From Bacteroidota bacterium (GTDB taxonomy: Bacteria; Bacteroidota; Bacteroidia; Bacteroidales; CAIXZF01), in assembly GCA_022709385.1 (NCBI GenBank), contig JAKLIX010000014.1, positions 54,693 to 118,692 on the forward strand: DNA of 64,000 nt. Reading direction: 5' to 3'. The notes under the pieces were generated by a model, which did no database searches, was not told the DNA's origin, and saw nothing but the letters and a program-made list of their open reading frames with translations. Below are positions 51,601 through 59,092 of this stretch, one piece after another. The first letter of the stretch is position 1. Each line of letters opens with the position of its first letter. The position numbers and the translations under genes were made by a program.

Positions 51601-52284
51601 ATGAAAACCTTCATTATCTGTCTTTTACTTCTCCCTGTCCTGTTGGTGAGAGGCCAGCAACCCGAGCAGTCGGGTATCATTGTTTATAAACCCTTTGAAG
51701 CAACGGACTCCCTGGATCCGGAAAACATCCATATCGACAAAACCAGTATCAAATGGAATTATACCCTGGCACTCAGGGGGGTGTTTGCACTTTCTGCCGA
51801 ATATATGTTCACGCATAAGCTGTCGGGGGAGGTTGGCCTCGGTCCGACTTACCGCGACTTCATCTTTGAAACCATCCAGGACATCCAGGAATCTGATTTC
51901 CCCGACATTAGTGACCAGGAAGTTTCCATGGGGTATATGGTCAGCGGAAGTCTGAGGTTCTATCCCAAAGAAGGTGATCTGGAAGGCATTTACATCTCAC
52001 CCTTATTCAGGTACCGTAATTACAAGATCAGCACCAGCGAAGGCAGTACCACCGGGGCAATTGATGTGCCCATCGGCTACCGGATCAGGGAGCTTGCGTT
52101 TATTATCGGATACCAATCCTTCGCACTAGCAACGGAACTCACCTATGAAGCCTATGTGGGTTTCGGCATGAACTACCTGCAGTACAAATCCAGGTTCGAC
52201 GACGGCCTTTCGGTAAGCTGGATCGATAAAAAGAAAGACAGTCCCGCATTTCTGTTCGGGTGGACCATCGGGTTACCCTTTTAG
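51601..52284 (+). CDS. Secreted or outer-membrane protein, unknown function
   Basis: A 227-residue protein with a signal peptide (FIICLLLLPVLLVRG). Barrel-like strands follow (WNYTLALRGVFALSAEYMF, LSGEVGLGPTYRDFIFE, MGYMVSGSLRFYPKEG, YISPLFRYRNYKIS, LAFIIGYQSFALATELTYEAYVGFGMNY), and it ends in FLFGWTIGLPF with a terminal Phe, as in outer-membrane proteins. The next gene begins 4 bp after its stop, so the two form an operon. A TACTTTTG box near 51539 may be a -7 element. Confidence 0.7.
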   Translation: MKTFIICLLLLPVLLVRGQQPEQSGIIVYKPFEATDSLDPENIHIDKTSIKWNYTLALRGVFALSAEYMFTHKLSGEVGLGPTYRDFIFETIQDIQESDFPDISDQEVSMGYMVSGSLRFYPKEGDLEGIYISPLFRYRNYKISTSEGSTTGAIDVPIGYRIRELAFIIGYQSFALATELTYEAYVGFGMNYLQYKSRFDDGLSVSWIDKKKDSPAFLFGWTIGLPF

Positions 52285-52287
52285 TAT

Positions 52288-53652
52288 GTGTTTGGTGTGA
52301 TCCTGAGAAAAAGTCTTCGCTGCACCTTACTGTTCTTGTTCACCTTCTGTTCCATTTGCGGGATATCCGATGCTGCGGGAATTATTCCTGTAAGGGAGCC
52401 TGCCATTCATGGTACACCGGACAGCGCCCGGGCGGGAAGACAACGCGGTCCCCTGCTTTTACTGAACCGCTTTTACAAAAACCTGATTGCCGATCAGCTT
52501 TCCTCCTCCTGTGAGTTTGACCCGAGTTGTTCGGTCTTTTCGCGCCAGGCCCTATCGCGGTTTGGACCCTTCAAAGGACTGTGTCTTACCACCGACCGCC
52601 TCACCCGCTGCCATGGCAATGCCCATGGAGAGGTGCCTGAATATTTTGCAAACCCTCTGACTGCCAGGCTGCTCGACAGCATTCAATCTTACGATGCAGC
52701 TTATCTCGAACAATATGCGCAACTGAGCGATACGGGTGTCCATAAGCTTCCTTTTCGTTCACCCGCCCTTGCTGTATTGCTCTCAAGCCTGGTACCCGGT
52801 ACGGGAAAGTATTACCTGGGGTATCCCTACCAGGCCACCTCCTCCCTGATCACCAACCTGTTTCTTGGAGGAGCTGCCACGGAAATGTTGCTGCTGCAAC
52901 CTCACAGCCTGCTGCCCGTATTTGGATTTGCCCTGTTTTCCACCTTCTACGCAGGCAATGTCTGGGGTACCGCCATCCTCGTAAAGAAAAGAAAATCGGA
53001 TCATTATTACAGGCAGATGATTCCTGCAACTAACAGAACTGCCGAAACTATGCCTGAGGTTCAGGATACTGCCACGGTTCTGAACCATGATCCCGGGCCC
53101 GGCGAAACCGCTGCCGGGTGTTTCCGCAAGGCGGACTACAACGGGACTTACGCGGCACTGCTGAGGATACCCGACTCCGTCATCATAAAATCGGACTCCC
53201 TGCTGCGGCTGAAAATACTGACCCTGATCGCCCTGGGCCGTTTCGAAGAAAGCAAAGCAGCATTGCTGGCTGTTGCACAGAAGGACAATACAATGGTTCA
53301 GCAGATTCAGGCATTGCCGGTAACAAGCAGGCGCTTGTCGCCCTCGAAAGCATATCGTCTTGGCGGCTTTTTCCCGGGGCTGGGACAGGTGTATGCCGGG
53401 TATCCCGGAAAAGCTTTCATCAGTCTGATCTTGCAGGCAGGCTGCGCAGGAGCTGTCTTCCTGTGCTGGCGCAGCGGGATGTACCTGACAGGCACTGTTT
53501 ACGGACTCTACCCACTGATCCGTTTTTACCAGGGTGGAAAAATCAACGGAAGGACACTGGCAGAGAAAAGGAACCGCAAAAGGGAGGAAGCACTGGCAGG
53601 ACAATACCGGGAAATACTGGACGAAGTGCTGAAAAACCGCTGGTTGGAGTAG
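52288..53652 (+). CDS. YidD-domain protein fused to a multi-helix membrane region
   Basis: A 454-residue protein starting at GTG. After an N-terminal hydrophobic or signal-like segment, residues 55-110 match the YidD insertion-efficiency family: LNRFYKNLIADQLSSSCEFD, then PSCSVFSRQALSRFGPFKG and RLTRCH. In YidD proteins that small domain stands alone (about 70-85 residues) and assists insertion of membrane proteins beside YidC. Here about 340 residues follow, with hydrophobic stretches at 150-235 (VLLSSLVPGTGKYYLGYP) and 365-420 (GGFFPGLGQVYAGYPGKAFI). The last 65 codons are duplicated in decayed form at 58796-59004. The fusion may use YidD as a domain of an envelope protein; its task is unknown. 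Confidence 0.8.
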   Translation: MFGVILRKSLRCTLLFLFTFCSICGISDAAGIIPVREPAIHGTPDSARAGRQRGPLLLLNRFYKNLIADQLSSSCEFDPSCSVFSRQALSRFGPFKGLCLTTDRLTRCHGNAHGEVPEYFANPLTARLLDSIQSYDAAYLEQYAQLSDTGVHKLPFRSPALAVLLSSLVPGTGKYYLGYPYQATSSLITNLFLGGAATEMLLLQPHSLLPVFGFALFSTFYAGNVWGTAILVKKRKSDHYYRQMIPATNRTAETMPEVQDTATVLNHDPGPGETAAGCFRKADYNGTYAALLRIPDSVIIKSDSLLRLKILTLIALGRFEESKAALLAVAQKDNTMVQQIQALPVTSRRLSPSKAYRLGGFFPGLGQVYAGYPGKAFISLILQAGCAGAVFLCWRSGMYLTGTVYGLYPLIRFYQGGKINGRTLAEKRNRKREEALAGQYREILDEVLKNRWLE

Positions 53653-53815
53653 CACCGAAAAGCAATCCAGATGAAGAGTAGTTCAATCTAGTAAATGATT
53701 TGAAAACACATATGACCTGTGATCTTCAAATTGATTATTTTTGAATGCTAATTTATACTCAATTTGCAAGTCTGTTCAGAAGGGGTAAACTACAAATCTA
53801 TTTATACAATTTATT

Positions 53816-56422
53816 ATGAAAAAACTGATTTTTATTATGCTTCTGTGGATTGGTATTGCCTGCCTAAACCTGTTGCAAGCCCAGGGTTCTTTTAGTCTTG
53901 TTGCTCCTACCAATGGTCAATATACCCATATTACGCCCTACTTTGACTGGGAAAATTCTTCAGGAGCAACCTATTACCGACTTTTTGTGGACGGGATTAT
54001 TAAAAAGGACAATATTACCACCAGCTCCTATCAACTATTATCCTCAGAATCCCTGACCCAGGGTTTGCATACCTGGTATGTAGAGGCGATTGGAGGTGGA
54101 ACAACAGCCTCGAACGAAACCTGGAGCCTCTACGTTGATCTTAATGCACCTGCGGCTTTCAGCCTGATTTCACCTCTGCATAACTCATGGAATTCAAACC
54201 TGAATCCTACATTTACCTGGTCAGCCTCTCTTGATGCGCAAAGCGGTCTGGCAAAGTACCAATTATGGATCGATGGAGTATTGAAGCGTGATAATATTCC
54301 GGCCGGTTCAACATTCACAACATCATCCACTCCCCTGAGTAACGGAAACCACAGTTGGTATATCAAAGCTATTGATAATGTGGGAAATACAAGGAATTCG
54401 ACTGAAACATGGACGATAAAAACGGATTATTACCCCCCCTCTCTAAATACGAATTATGCGCTGCTAACCAGTAATGGTTATGCCTCCGTTTGGGATTATT
54501 CAGCCTTCAATATGCAGGATCCGCAATACTTGACAATTGAAGCCTGGGTTAATCTCAATTCAAATTCAAACAGATGTGTAATAGTCTCTAAAGGAAAGGG
54601 ATGCTGCAACAATATGCCCTACCAGTTTGGTATTCATACTTCAGGACAATTATACTTTCATTGCTATTATTTATATCAGGGACATGATACTTATGGACCA
54701 TATTATAATGTTTCTGGCTGGAATCATGTAGCTTTAGTGATAAGCGGGGGTTTTGCAACATTTTATATTAATGGAGTGGCTAACGGTGGATATGGAGTTT
54801 ATCAGTACTTATATAATAAAAATAACGATGAAAGCGTGTATATTGGAAAGGATGGGTGGAACGGACCAAACTTCGACGGTTTTATTGATGAAGTGAGGAT
54901 TTGGAGCATCGCCAGGACAGACAGCGAAATATTCAACTACATGAATGTCAGCCTGAGTGGAAATGAACCAGGATTGGCTGGCTATTGGAGGTTTAATGAA
55001 GGTAGCGGAAGTCAAATTCTTGACAGATCAGTGCAACAGCATCACGGGAATCTGAGCGGCGCTGTTTATGTTACCAGTCCCTTGACACATCTTTCTGACC
55101 TCTGTATCCTTAAATCACCCACTTCCAGTCAATATGTTCCCTCTCAGTCACCTGCTTTTTCCTGGGGCACAACGACAGATGCAGGTATTGGGTTCCAAAA
55201 ATTCCAATTATGGGTGGATGGGGTACTCAAGGCCGATAATTTATCAGACTCCAGTTTCACCATCAGTGACATTCTCCCTTATGGCAGCCACAATTGGTAT
55301 GTAAAAGGATTTGATTCTCTGGGGAATTGCCAGGCGAGTAAAACTCAAAGGTTTTATATTGATAATGCCAGGCCCCTGGGGTTTAATCTTACATCACCAA
55401 CGAACTATCAAATAGTCAATCTTCCAACGCCTAACCTTAGCTGGCAATCAACATCAGACAGCGCCAACGGAAGTGGTATGAGAAAGTACCAATTGTGGAT
55501 TAACAACATCAAGAATCGTGACAGCATTCCAATAGGTCAGACAACAGTCGCGCCAAGTGGCATCTTGCCACAGGGAATCCACAACTGGTGCATAAAAGCC
55601 ATTGACAATGCTGGTAATGCGCGTCAGTCGAATCAAAGCTGGAGCTTTTATGTTGACTGGGAGCCTCCCCTTCCTTTTTCGTTGATCACACCGGAAAATA
55701 ATGAATCCATAATGGAAGGGAATACACATTTTGAATGGCAAGCTGCAACAGACCTTGGTAGCGGAATTGACAGGTATGAACTCATTATTTCAGGCCAAGA
55801 TATCATTCAACTGCCTGATTCCGTGCATGAGTATACCTTAAACTTACCCGTGGGTGATTATTCATGGTATATTAAGGCCTTTGACAAAGCCAATACTTTT
55901 ACATCCAGTGACATACAATATTTTTCGATAATCCCATCACCCTTTGCCAACCTTACCGGTACAATTACTTATGATAATTTTGCTGCTTCACCGATGAGTA
56001 ACATACAGATTAGCTTAGTATCGGATAATGAAATAATAGCTCAGACAACTTCCGGATTAAACGGTGCATTTTCCTTTAATAATCTACCACCTGCTACCTA
56101 TGTTGTTTCATACCAGACAACAAAAAATACAGGGGGTATCAACGCTACGGATGCATTAGCAGTATTGAAACATTTTGTTGAAGCAGAATTACTTAGCGGT
56201 CTAAAACAAATATCAGCCAATGTAAATGCTGACAATACCATCAATTCGATTGATGCCTTTTTAATAGGGAAACGCTATGTTGAATTGATTGACACATTTC
56301 CTGCCGGCGACTGGTTGTTTGGTACCGGTCTTTTCGACCTTAACCTGTCCGGTAATTATAATATAAACATCAAAGGTCTGTGTTATGGAGACGTGAATGG
56401 TTCGTTTGTACCAGATCCGTAA
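53816..56422 (+). CDS. Large secreted protein with Ig-like repeats, LamG domain and dockerin-like end
   Basis: An 868-residue protein with a signal peptide ending near LLQAQ. There are five Ig/FN3-like repeats of about 95 residues, each with a motif like YQLWIDGVLKRDNI and HSWYIKAIDN (at about 20-110, 115-205, 440-530, 535-625 and 630-720). A LamG/concanavalin-like domain is inserted at about 215-420 (ISGWNHVALVISGGFATFYING, VRIWSIARTDSEI, GYWRFNEGSG). Then come a carboxypeptidase-regulatory-like fold (TTSGLNGAFSFNNLPPATYVV) and dockerin-like calcium loops (VNADNTINSIDAFLIGKRYV). It ends in CYGDVNGSFVPDP without a T9SS sorting domain, which usually follows such an end, so the 3' part may be lost. 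Confidence 0.83.
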   Translation: MKKLIFIMLLWIGIACLNLLQAQGSFSLVAPTNGQYTHITPYFDWENSSGATYYRLFVDGIIKKDNITTSSYQLLSSESLTQGLHTWYVEAIGGGTTASNETWSLYVDLNAPAAFSLISPLHNSWNSNLNPTFTWSASLDAQSGLAKYQLWIDGVLKRDNIPAGSTFTTSSTPLSNGNHSWYIKAIDNVGNTRNSTETWTIKTDYYPPSLNTNYALLTSNGYASVWDYSAFNMQDPQYLTIEAWVNLNSNSNRCVIVSKGKGCCNNMPYQFGIHTSGQLYFHCYYLYQGHDTYGPYYNVSGWNHVALVISGGFATFYINGVANGGYGVYQYLYNKNNDESVYIGKDGWNGPNFDGFIDEVRIWSIARTDSEIFNYMNVSLSGNEPGLAGYWRFNEGSGSQILDRSVQQHHGNLSGAVYVTSPLTHLSDLCILKSPTSSQYVPSQSPAFSWGTTTDAGIGFQKFQLWVDGVLKADNLSDSSFTISDILPYGSHNWYVKGFDSLGNCQASKTQRFYIDNARPLGFNLTSPTNYQIVNLPTPNLSWQSTSDSANGSGMRKYQLWINNIKNRDSIPIGQTTVAPSGILPQGIHNWCIKAIDNAGNARQSNQSWSFYVDWEPPLPFSLITPENNESIMEGNTHFEWQAATDLGSGIDRYELIISGQDIIQLPDSVHEYTLNLPVGDYSWYIKAFDKANTFTSSDIQYFSIIPSPFANLTGTITYDNFAASPMSNIQISLVSDNEIIAQTTSGLNGAFSFNNLPPATYVVSYQTTKNTGGINATDALAVLKHFVEAELLSGLKQISANVNADNTINSIDAFLIGKRYVELIDTFPAGDWLFGTGLFDLNLSGNYNINIKGLCYGDVNGSFVPDP

Positions 56423-56756
56423 CTAACAGACTATCATCGACAAACCAGCACATTAGCAAACTATCCCATCAGCAAATTAAACTTTCTTCACCCGCAACCG
56501 TTCACCAATGTCTTCCTGTTCCCACGCAACGTCCGGGTAGGGCGGATCGTTACTGGCTACTACGGTGTGAAAAGCATTAATCCAATATCCTCACCGCGAT
56601 CCTAAATCCCACCAACGGTTTCAAGTATACCTTATTACCAGTACTTGTCAGTTAATTTAATTATTTACAGTGTTTTAGCTTCCTGATTGGAATCTGATTC
56701 CCACCTTTCATTCAATATTTCCGTTGGTCTTTCTCGGCATCGTAATTTGAAGAGAA
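56423..56756. other. Gene-free stretch behind the LamG protein gene
   Basis: No intact gene is seen. On the minus strand, short open pieces such as EDIGERLRVKKV (about 56485-56540) and VYLKPLVGFRIAVRILD (about 56580-56630) lie in different frames and may be remnants of decayed genes. Nothing else was recognised. Confidence 0.4.
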
Positions 56757-56789
56757 TTTGCTTATTCACACAAAAACAACCTATCTTTG
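56757..56789 (+). promoter_or_regulatory. Bacteroidota-type promoter of the fic gene
   Basis: TTTG (56757-56760) and TATCTTTG (56782-56789, fitting TAnnTTTG) are 21 bp apart. Transcription is expected to start near 56796, the first base of the 24-bp repeat series, about 100 bases before the ATG. Confidence 0.6.
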
Positions 56790-56795
56790 CATAAT

Positions 56796-56891
56796 AATAG
56801 AATTTAGACACGGCGCAATAACAGAATTCTCAAACAACACCTTAATAGAATTTGTTCACGTCTTAATAATAGAATTTTAACACAATACATT
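56796..56891 (+). promoter_or_regulatory. Four direct repeats at 24-bp period in the fic leader
   Basis: AAYAGAATT begins at 56796, 56820, 56844 and 56868, exactly 24 bp apart. Each copy also has A-C 14-16 bases in (consensus AAYAGAATTYnnnMAC). The series fills the space between the promoter and the start codon at 56899. Such regular spacing is typical for a multi-site operator or iteron and could bind the winged-helix part of the Fic protein. Confidence 0.75.
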
Positions 56892-56898
56892 GAATACC

Positions 56899-58455
56899 AT
56901 GGCAAGCCCGGGAGACAAGTTAGCTGAATCTCTGAAAGTTCTGAAAAAACTCCAGGACAAAGGCATAGTAGCAGTTAAAAGCGCTATGCTGAGCCGTGTT
57001 CACAGGGAACGGCTACAAAGAAATCATTTCCTCAGGGAGGTAATGAAGGGATGGTATATTGTAGTACCTACTGATGAACAGCAAGGGGACAGTACATCCT
57101 GGTATACCTCCTTCTGGTCTTTTTGTGCCGACTATTTAGCCGATCGATACGGTGATTCCTGGTGTATTTCTGCTGATCAGTCCCTGCTGATGCATGCAGG
57201 AAACCAGACTGTTCCCCACCAGCTGATCATCAGATCACTGGAAGGGCCCAATGGTAAAACCGCTTTACCTTACAACACTTCCATTTTTACTATGAAATCC
57301 ACCCTGCCAAAGGCAGCGGAGATTATCAAAGTAGAAGGGATCCGGATGCTGACCCTTCCTTCCTCACTGGTACATTGCTCTAATGTAATGTATAGCAATT
57401 GCCCTACCGATATGAGGGCAGCCCTGGCCAGGATAAAAGATTCTTCTGAGGTATTAGGTCTGCTGCTGGATGAAGGAAGAAGTACCATTGCAGGTCGCTT
57501 AGCGGGTGCTTTCCGGAACATCGGCCATGATAAAATTGCTGATGATATTGTAAAAACCATGCAGATGGCAGGATATGATGTCAGGGAAACAGATCCCTTT
57601 GTTACAGCCTCCCCCATCCTGTTTGATACAAGGCAGGTTTCCCCTTATGTCAATAGAATCAGGCTGATGTGGTCTGAAATGCGTAAGCTTGTTATAGCGG
57701 TTTTTCCAACCGCTCCCGGACTGCCGAAGGACCACTCTGCCTATATGAAGCGGATTGAGGAATTGTATGCTACCGATGCGTATAACTCCTTATCCATAGA
57801 GAAATACAAAGTCACTCCGGAATTGATCGACCGGGTGAGAAGCGGTGAGTGGGACCTTGCGAAAAATGAGCAGGATCGCAAACACAGGGATGCCATGGCT
57901 GCCAGGGGATACTGGCAGGCGACTCAGAGTGTCAGGGAAAGCATCCTTAAAATTCTGAACAATGATAATCCCGGCCTGGTAGCTGATAAAGATCATGGTA
58001 CCTGGTACAGGGAATTGTTTGCACCCGGTGTGACCGCAAATATTTTGAAACCTTCCGATTTGGCCGGGTACAGGAACAGCCAGGTATATATCAGTCAGTC
58101 AAAGCATGTTCCGCTTAATCCGGAAGCAGTGAGAGATACCATGCCTTTGCTTTTTAACCTGCTGCAAAATGAACAGGAAGCATCCGTCAGGGCAGTACTG
58201 GGCCATTTTATTTTCGTATACATCCATCCCTATATGGATGGGAACGGACGCATGGCCCGGTTTTTAATGAATGTGATGTTGGCTTCAGGCGGCTATCCCT
58301 GGACGGTAATTCCGGTAGAAAAGCGAAGCACGTATATGAATGCCCTGGAAAGAGCCAGTACAGAACAGAACATCGTACCTTTTTCCGATTTTGTCGCGAA
58401 TCTTTTAAAGGAGGGGATGAAGGGTGGCATCGTTACAAAGTATACTCATACTTGA
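56899..58455 (+). CDS. Fic-domain protein with N-terminal AbiEi-like winged-helix region
   Basis: 518 residues from the ATG at 56899 (an upstream TTG at 56890 is possible). Residues 1-60 look like the AbiEi_4-type winged helix (LKKLQDKGIVAVKSAMLSRV, then NHFLREVMKGWYIVVP). Residues 60-215 resemble the second AbiEi antitoxin domain. The Fic fold occupies about 330-500, with the active motif HPYMDGNGRMARF (HPFxxGNGR type), which transfers AMP or a related group to protein hydroxyls. No clear inhibitory (S/T)xxxE(G/N) helix was found. The last residues (YTHT) and the stop come from an inserted family 1 element, so the natural C-terminus is altered. Confidence 0.88.
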   Translation: MASPGDKLAESLKVLKKLQDKGIVAVKSAMLSRVHRERLQRNHFLREVMKGWYIVVPTDEQQGDSTSWYTSFWSFCADYLADRYGDSWCISADQSLLMHAGNQTVPHQLIIRSLEGPNGKTALPYNTSIFTMKSTLPKAAEIIKVEGIRMLTLPSSLVHCSNVMYSNCPTDMRAALARIKDSSEVLGLLLDEGRSTIAGRLAGAFRNIGHDKIADDIVKTMQMAGYDVRETDPFVTASPILFDTRQVSPYVNRIRLMWSEMRKLVIAVFPTAPGLPKDHSAYMKRIEELYATDAYNSLSIEKYKVTPELIDRVRSGEWDLAKNEQDRKHRDAMAARGYWQATQSVRESILKILNNDNPGLVADKDHGTWYRELFAPGVTANILKPSDLAGYRNSQVYISQSKHVPLNPEAVRDTMPLLFNLLQNEQEASVRAVLGHFIFVYIHPYMDGNGRMARFLMNVMLASGGYPWTVIPVEKRSTYMNALERASTEQNIVPFSDFVANLLKEGMKGGIVTKYTHT

Positions 58456-58647
58456 CAGGTTTGCGAATGCAAAGCTGTTTATACCGACACATAGTGGGTC
58501 TTCAGTAAAAGATCTTCAGAGCGGTGTACGGTATTACTGGTTCTAAACACCACTGTTTCACACTGCTGTCAAGAACCAGTTAAGTTTGAGTAATGCCGTA
58601 CACCGCTGGAATGTTTATTTTTCGCAAACTCATTCCGTGTCGGTATA
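58440..58647 (-). repeat. Family 1 palindromic element (outer), interrupted by another copy
   Basis: In inverted orientation the left part is GTATACTCATACTTGACAGG to AAAGCTGTTT (58440-58480) and the right part AGTTTGAGTAATGCCG to CCGTGTCGGTATA (58583-58647). Joined, these give a normal copy like that at 29404-29506. The left end supplies the stop codon of the fic gene. The element occupies most of the gene-free stretch 58456-58795; the remaining 150 bp are AT-rich and show nothing else. Confidence 0.87.
58480..58582 (+). repeat. Variant family 1 element nested inside the outer copy
   Basis: 103 bp from TATACCGACACATAGTGGG to AAGAACCAGTTA. The outer ends and the GCGGTGTACGGTATTACT core match family 1, but the second stem is ACTGGTTCT with AGAACCAGT instead of ACTCATACT with AGTATGAGT, so stem pairing is kept while the sequence differs. 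Confidence 0.82.
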
Positions 58648-58795
58648 AGTGTATATTCATTGCTAATCTTCACTTGTAATAAATTGATTTTGAAATACTT
58701 TAGCTTTCCCCAAACAAATCCCCATACCCTGCCTCCTTTTCCTCTATACGAGATGATTCTGTGTCTTTGTTTTTGTATTTCTTCTCTTTTGATGT

Positions 58796-59004
58796 TGCAG
58801 GCAGGCTGCGCAGGAGCTGCCTTCCTTTGCTGGCGCAGCGGGATGTACCTGACGGGCACTGTTTACGGACTCTACCCACTGATCCGTTTTTACCAGGGCG
58901 GAAAAATCAACGGAAGGACACTGGCAGAGAAAAGGAACCGCAAAAGGGAGGAAGCACTCGCTGAACAATACCGGGAAGTGTTGGAAGAAATGCTCCAATA
59001 TTAG
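58796..59004 (+). pseudogene. Duplicated C-terminal tail of the YidD-fusion gene
   Basis: From QAGCAGAAFLCWRSGMYLTG to the end, about 65 codons are nearly identical to the tail of the gene at 52288-53652; about 190 bp align with only scattered changes. The last residues differ (AEQYREVLEEMLQY here, AGQYREILDEVLKNRWLE there). There is no own start or membrane region upstream, only unrelated AT-rich DNA. It marks the far border of the LamG-fic island. Confidence 0.85.
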
Positions 59005-59092
59005 GCAAGGAATGCTTACTTTTACCTTACAGATTATATCTGCACAGGGTAATTAAAGTTCATATCAATTGAATATCAGGGTTTTATAATCC

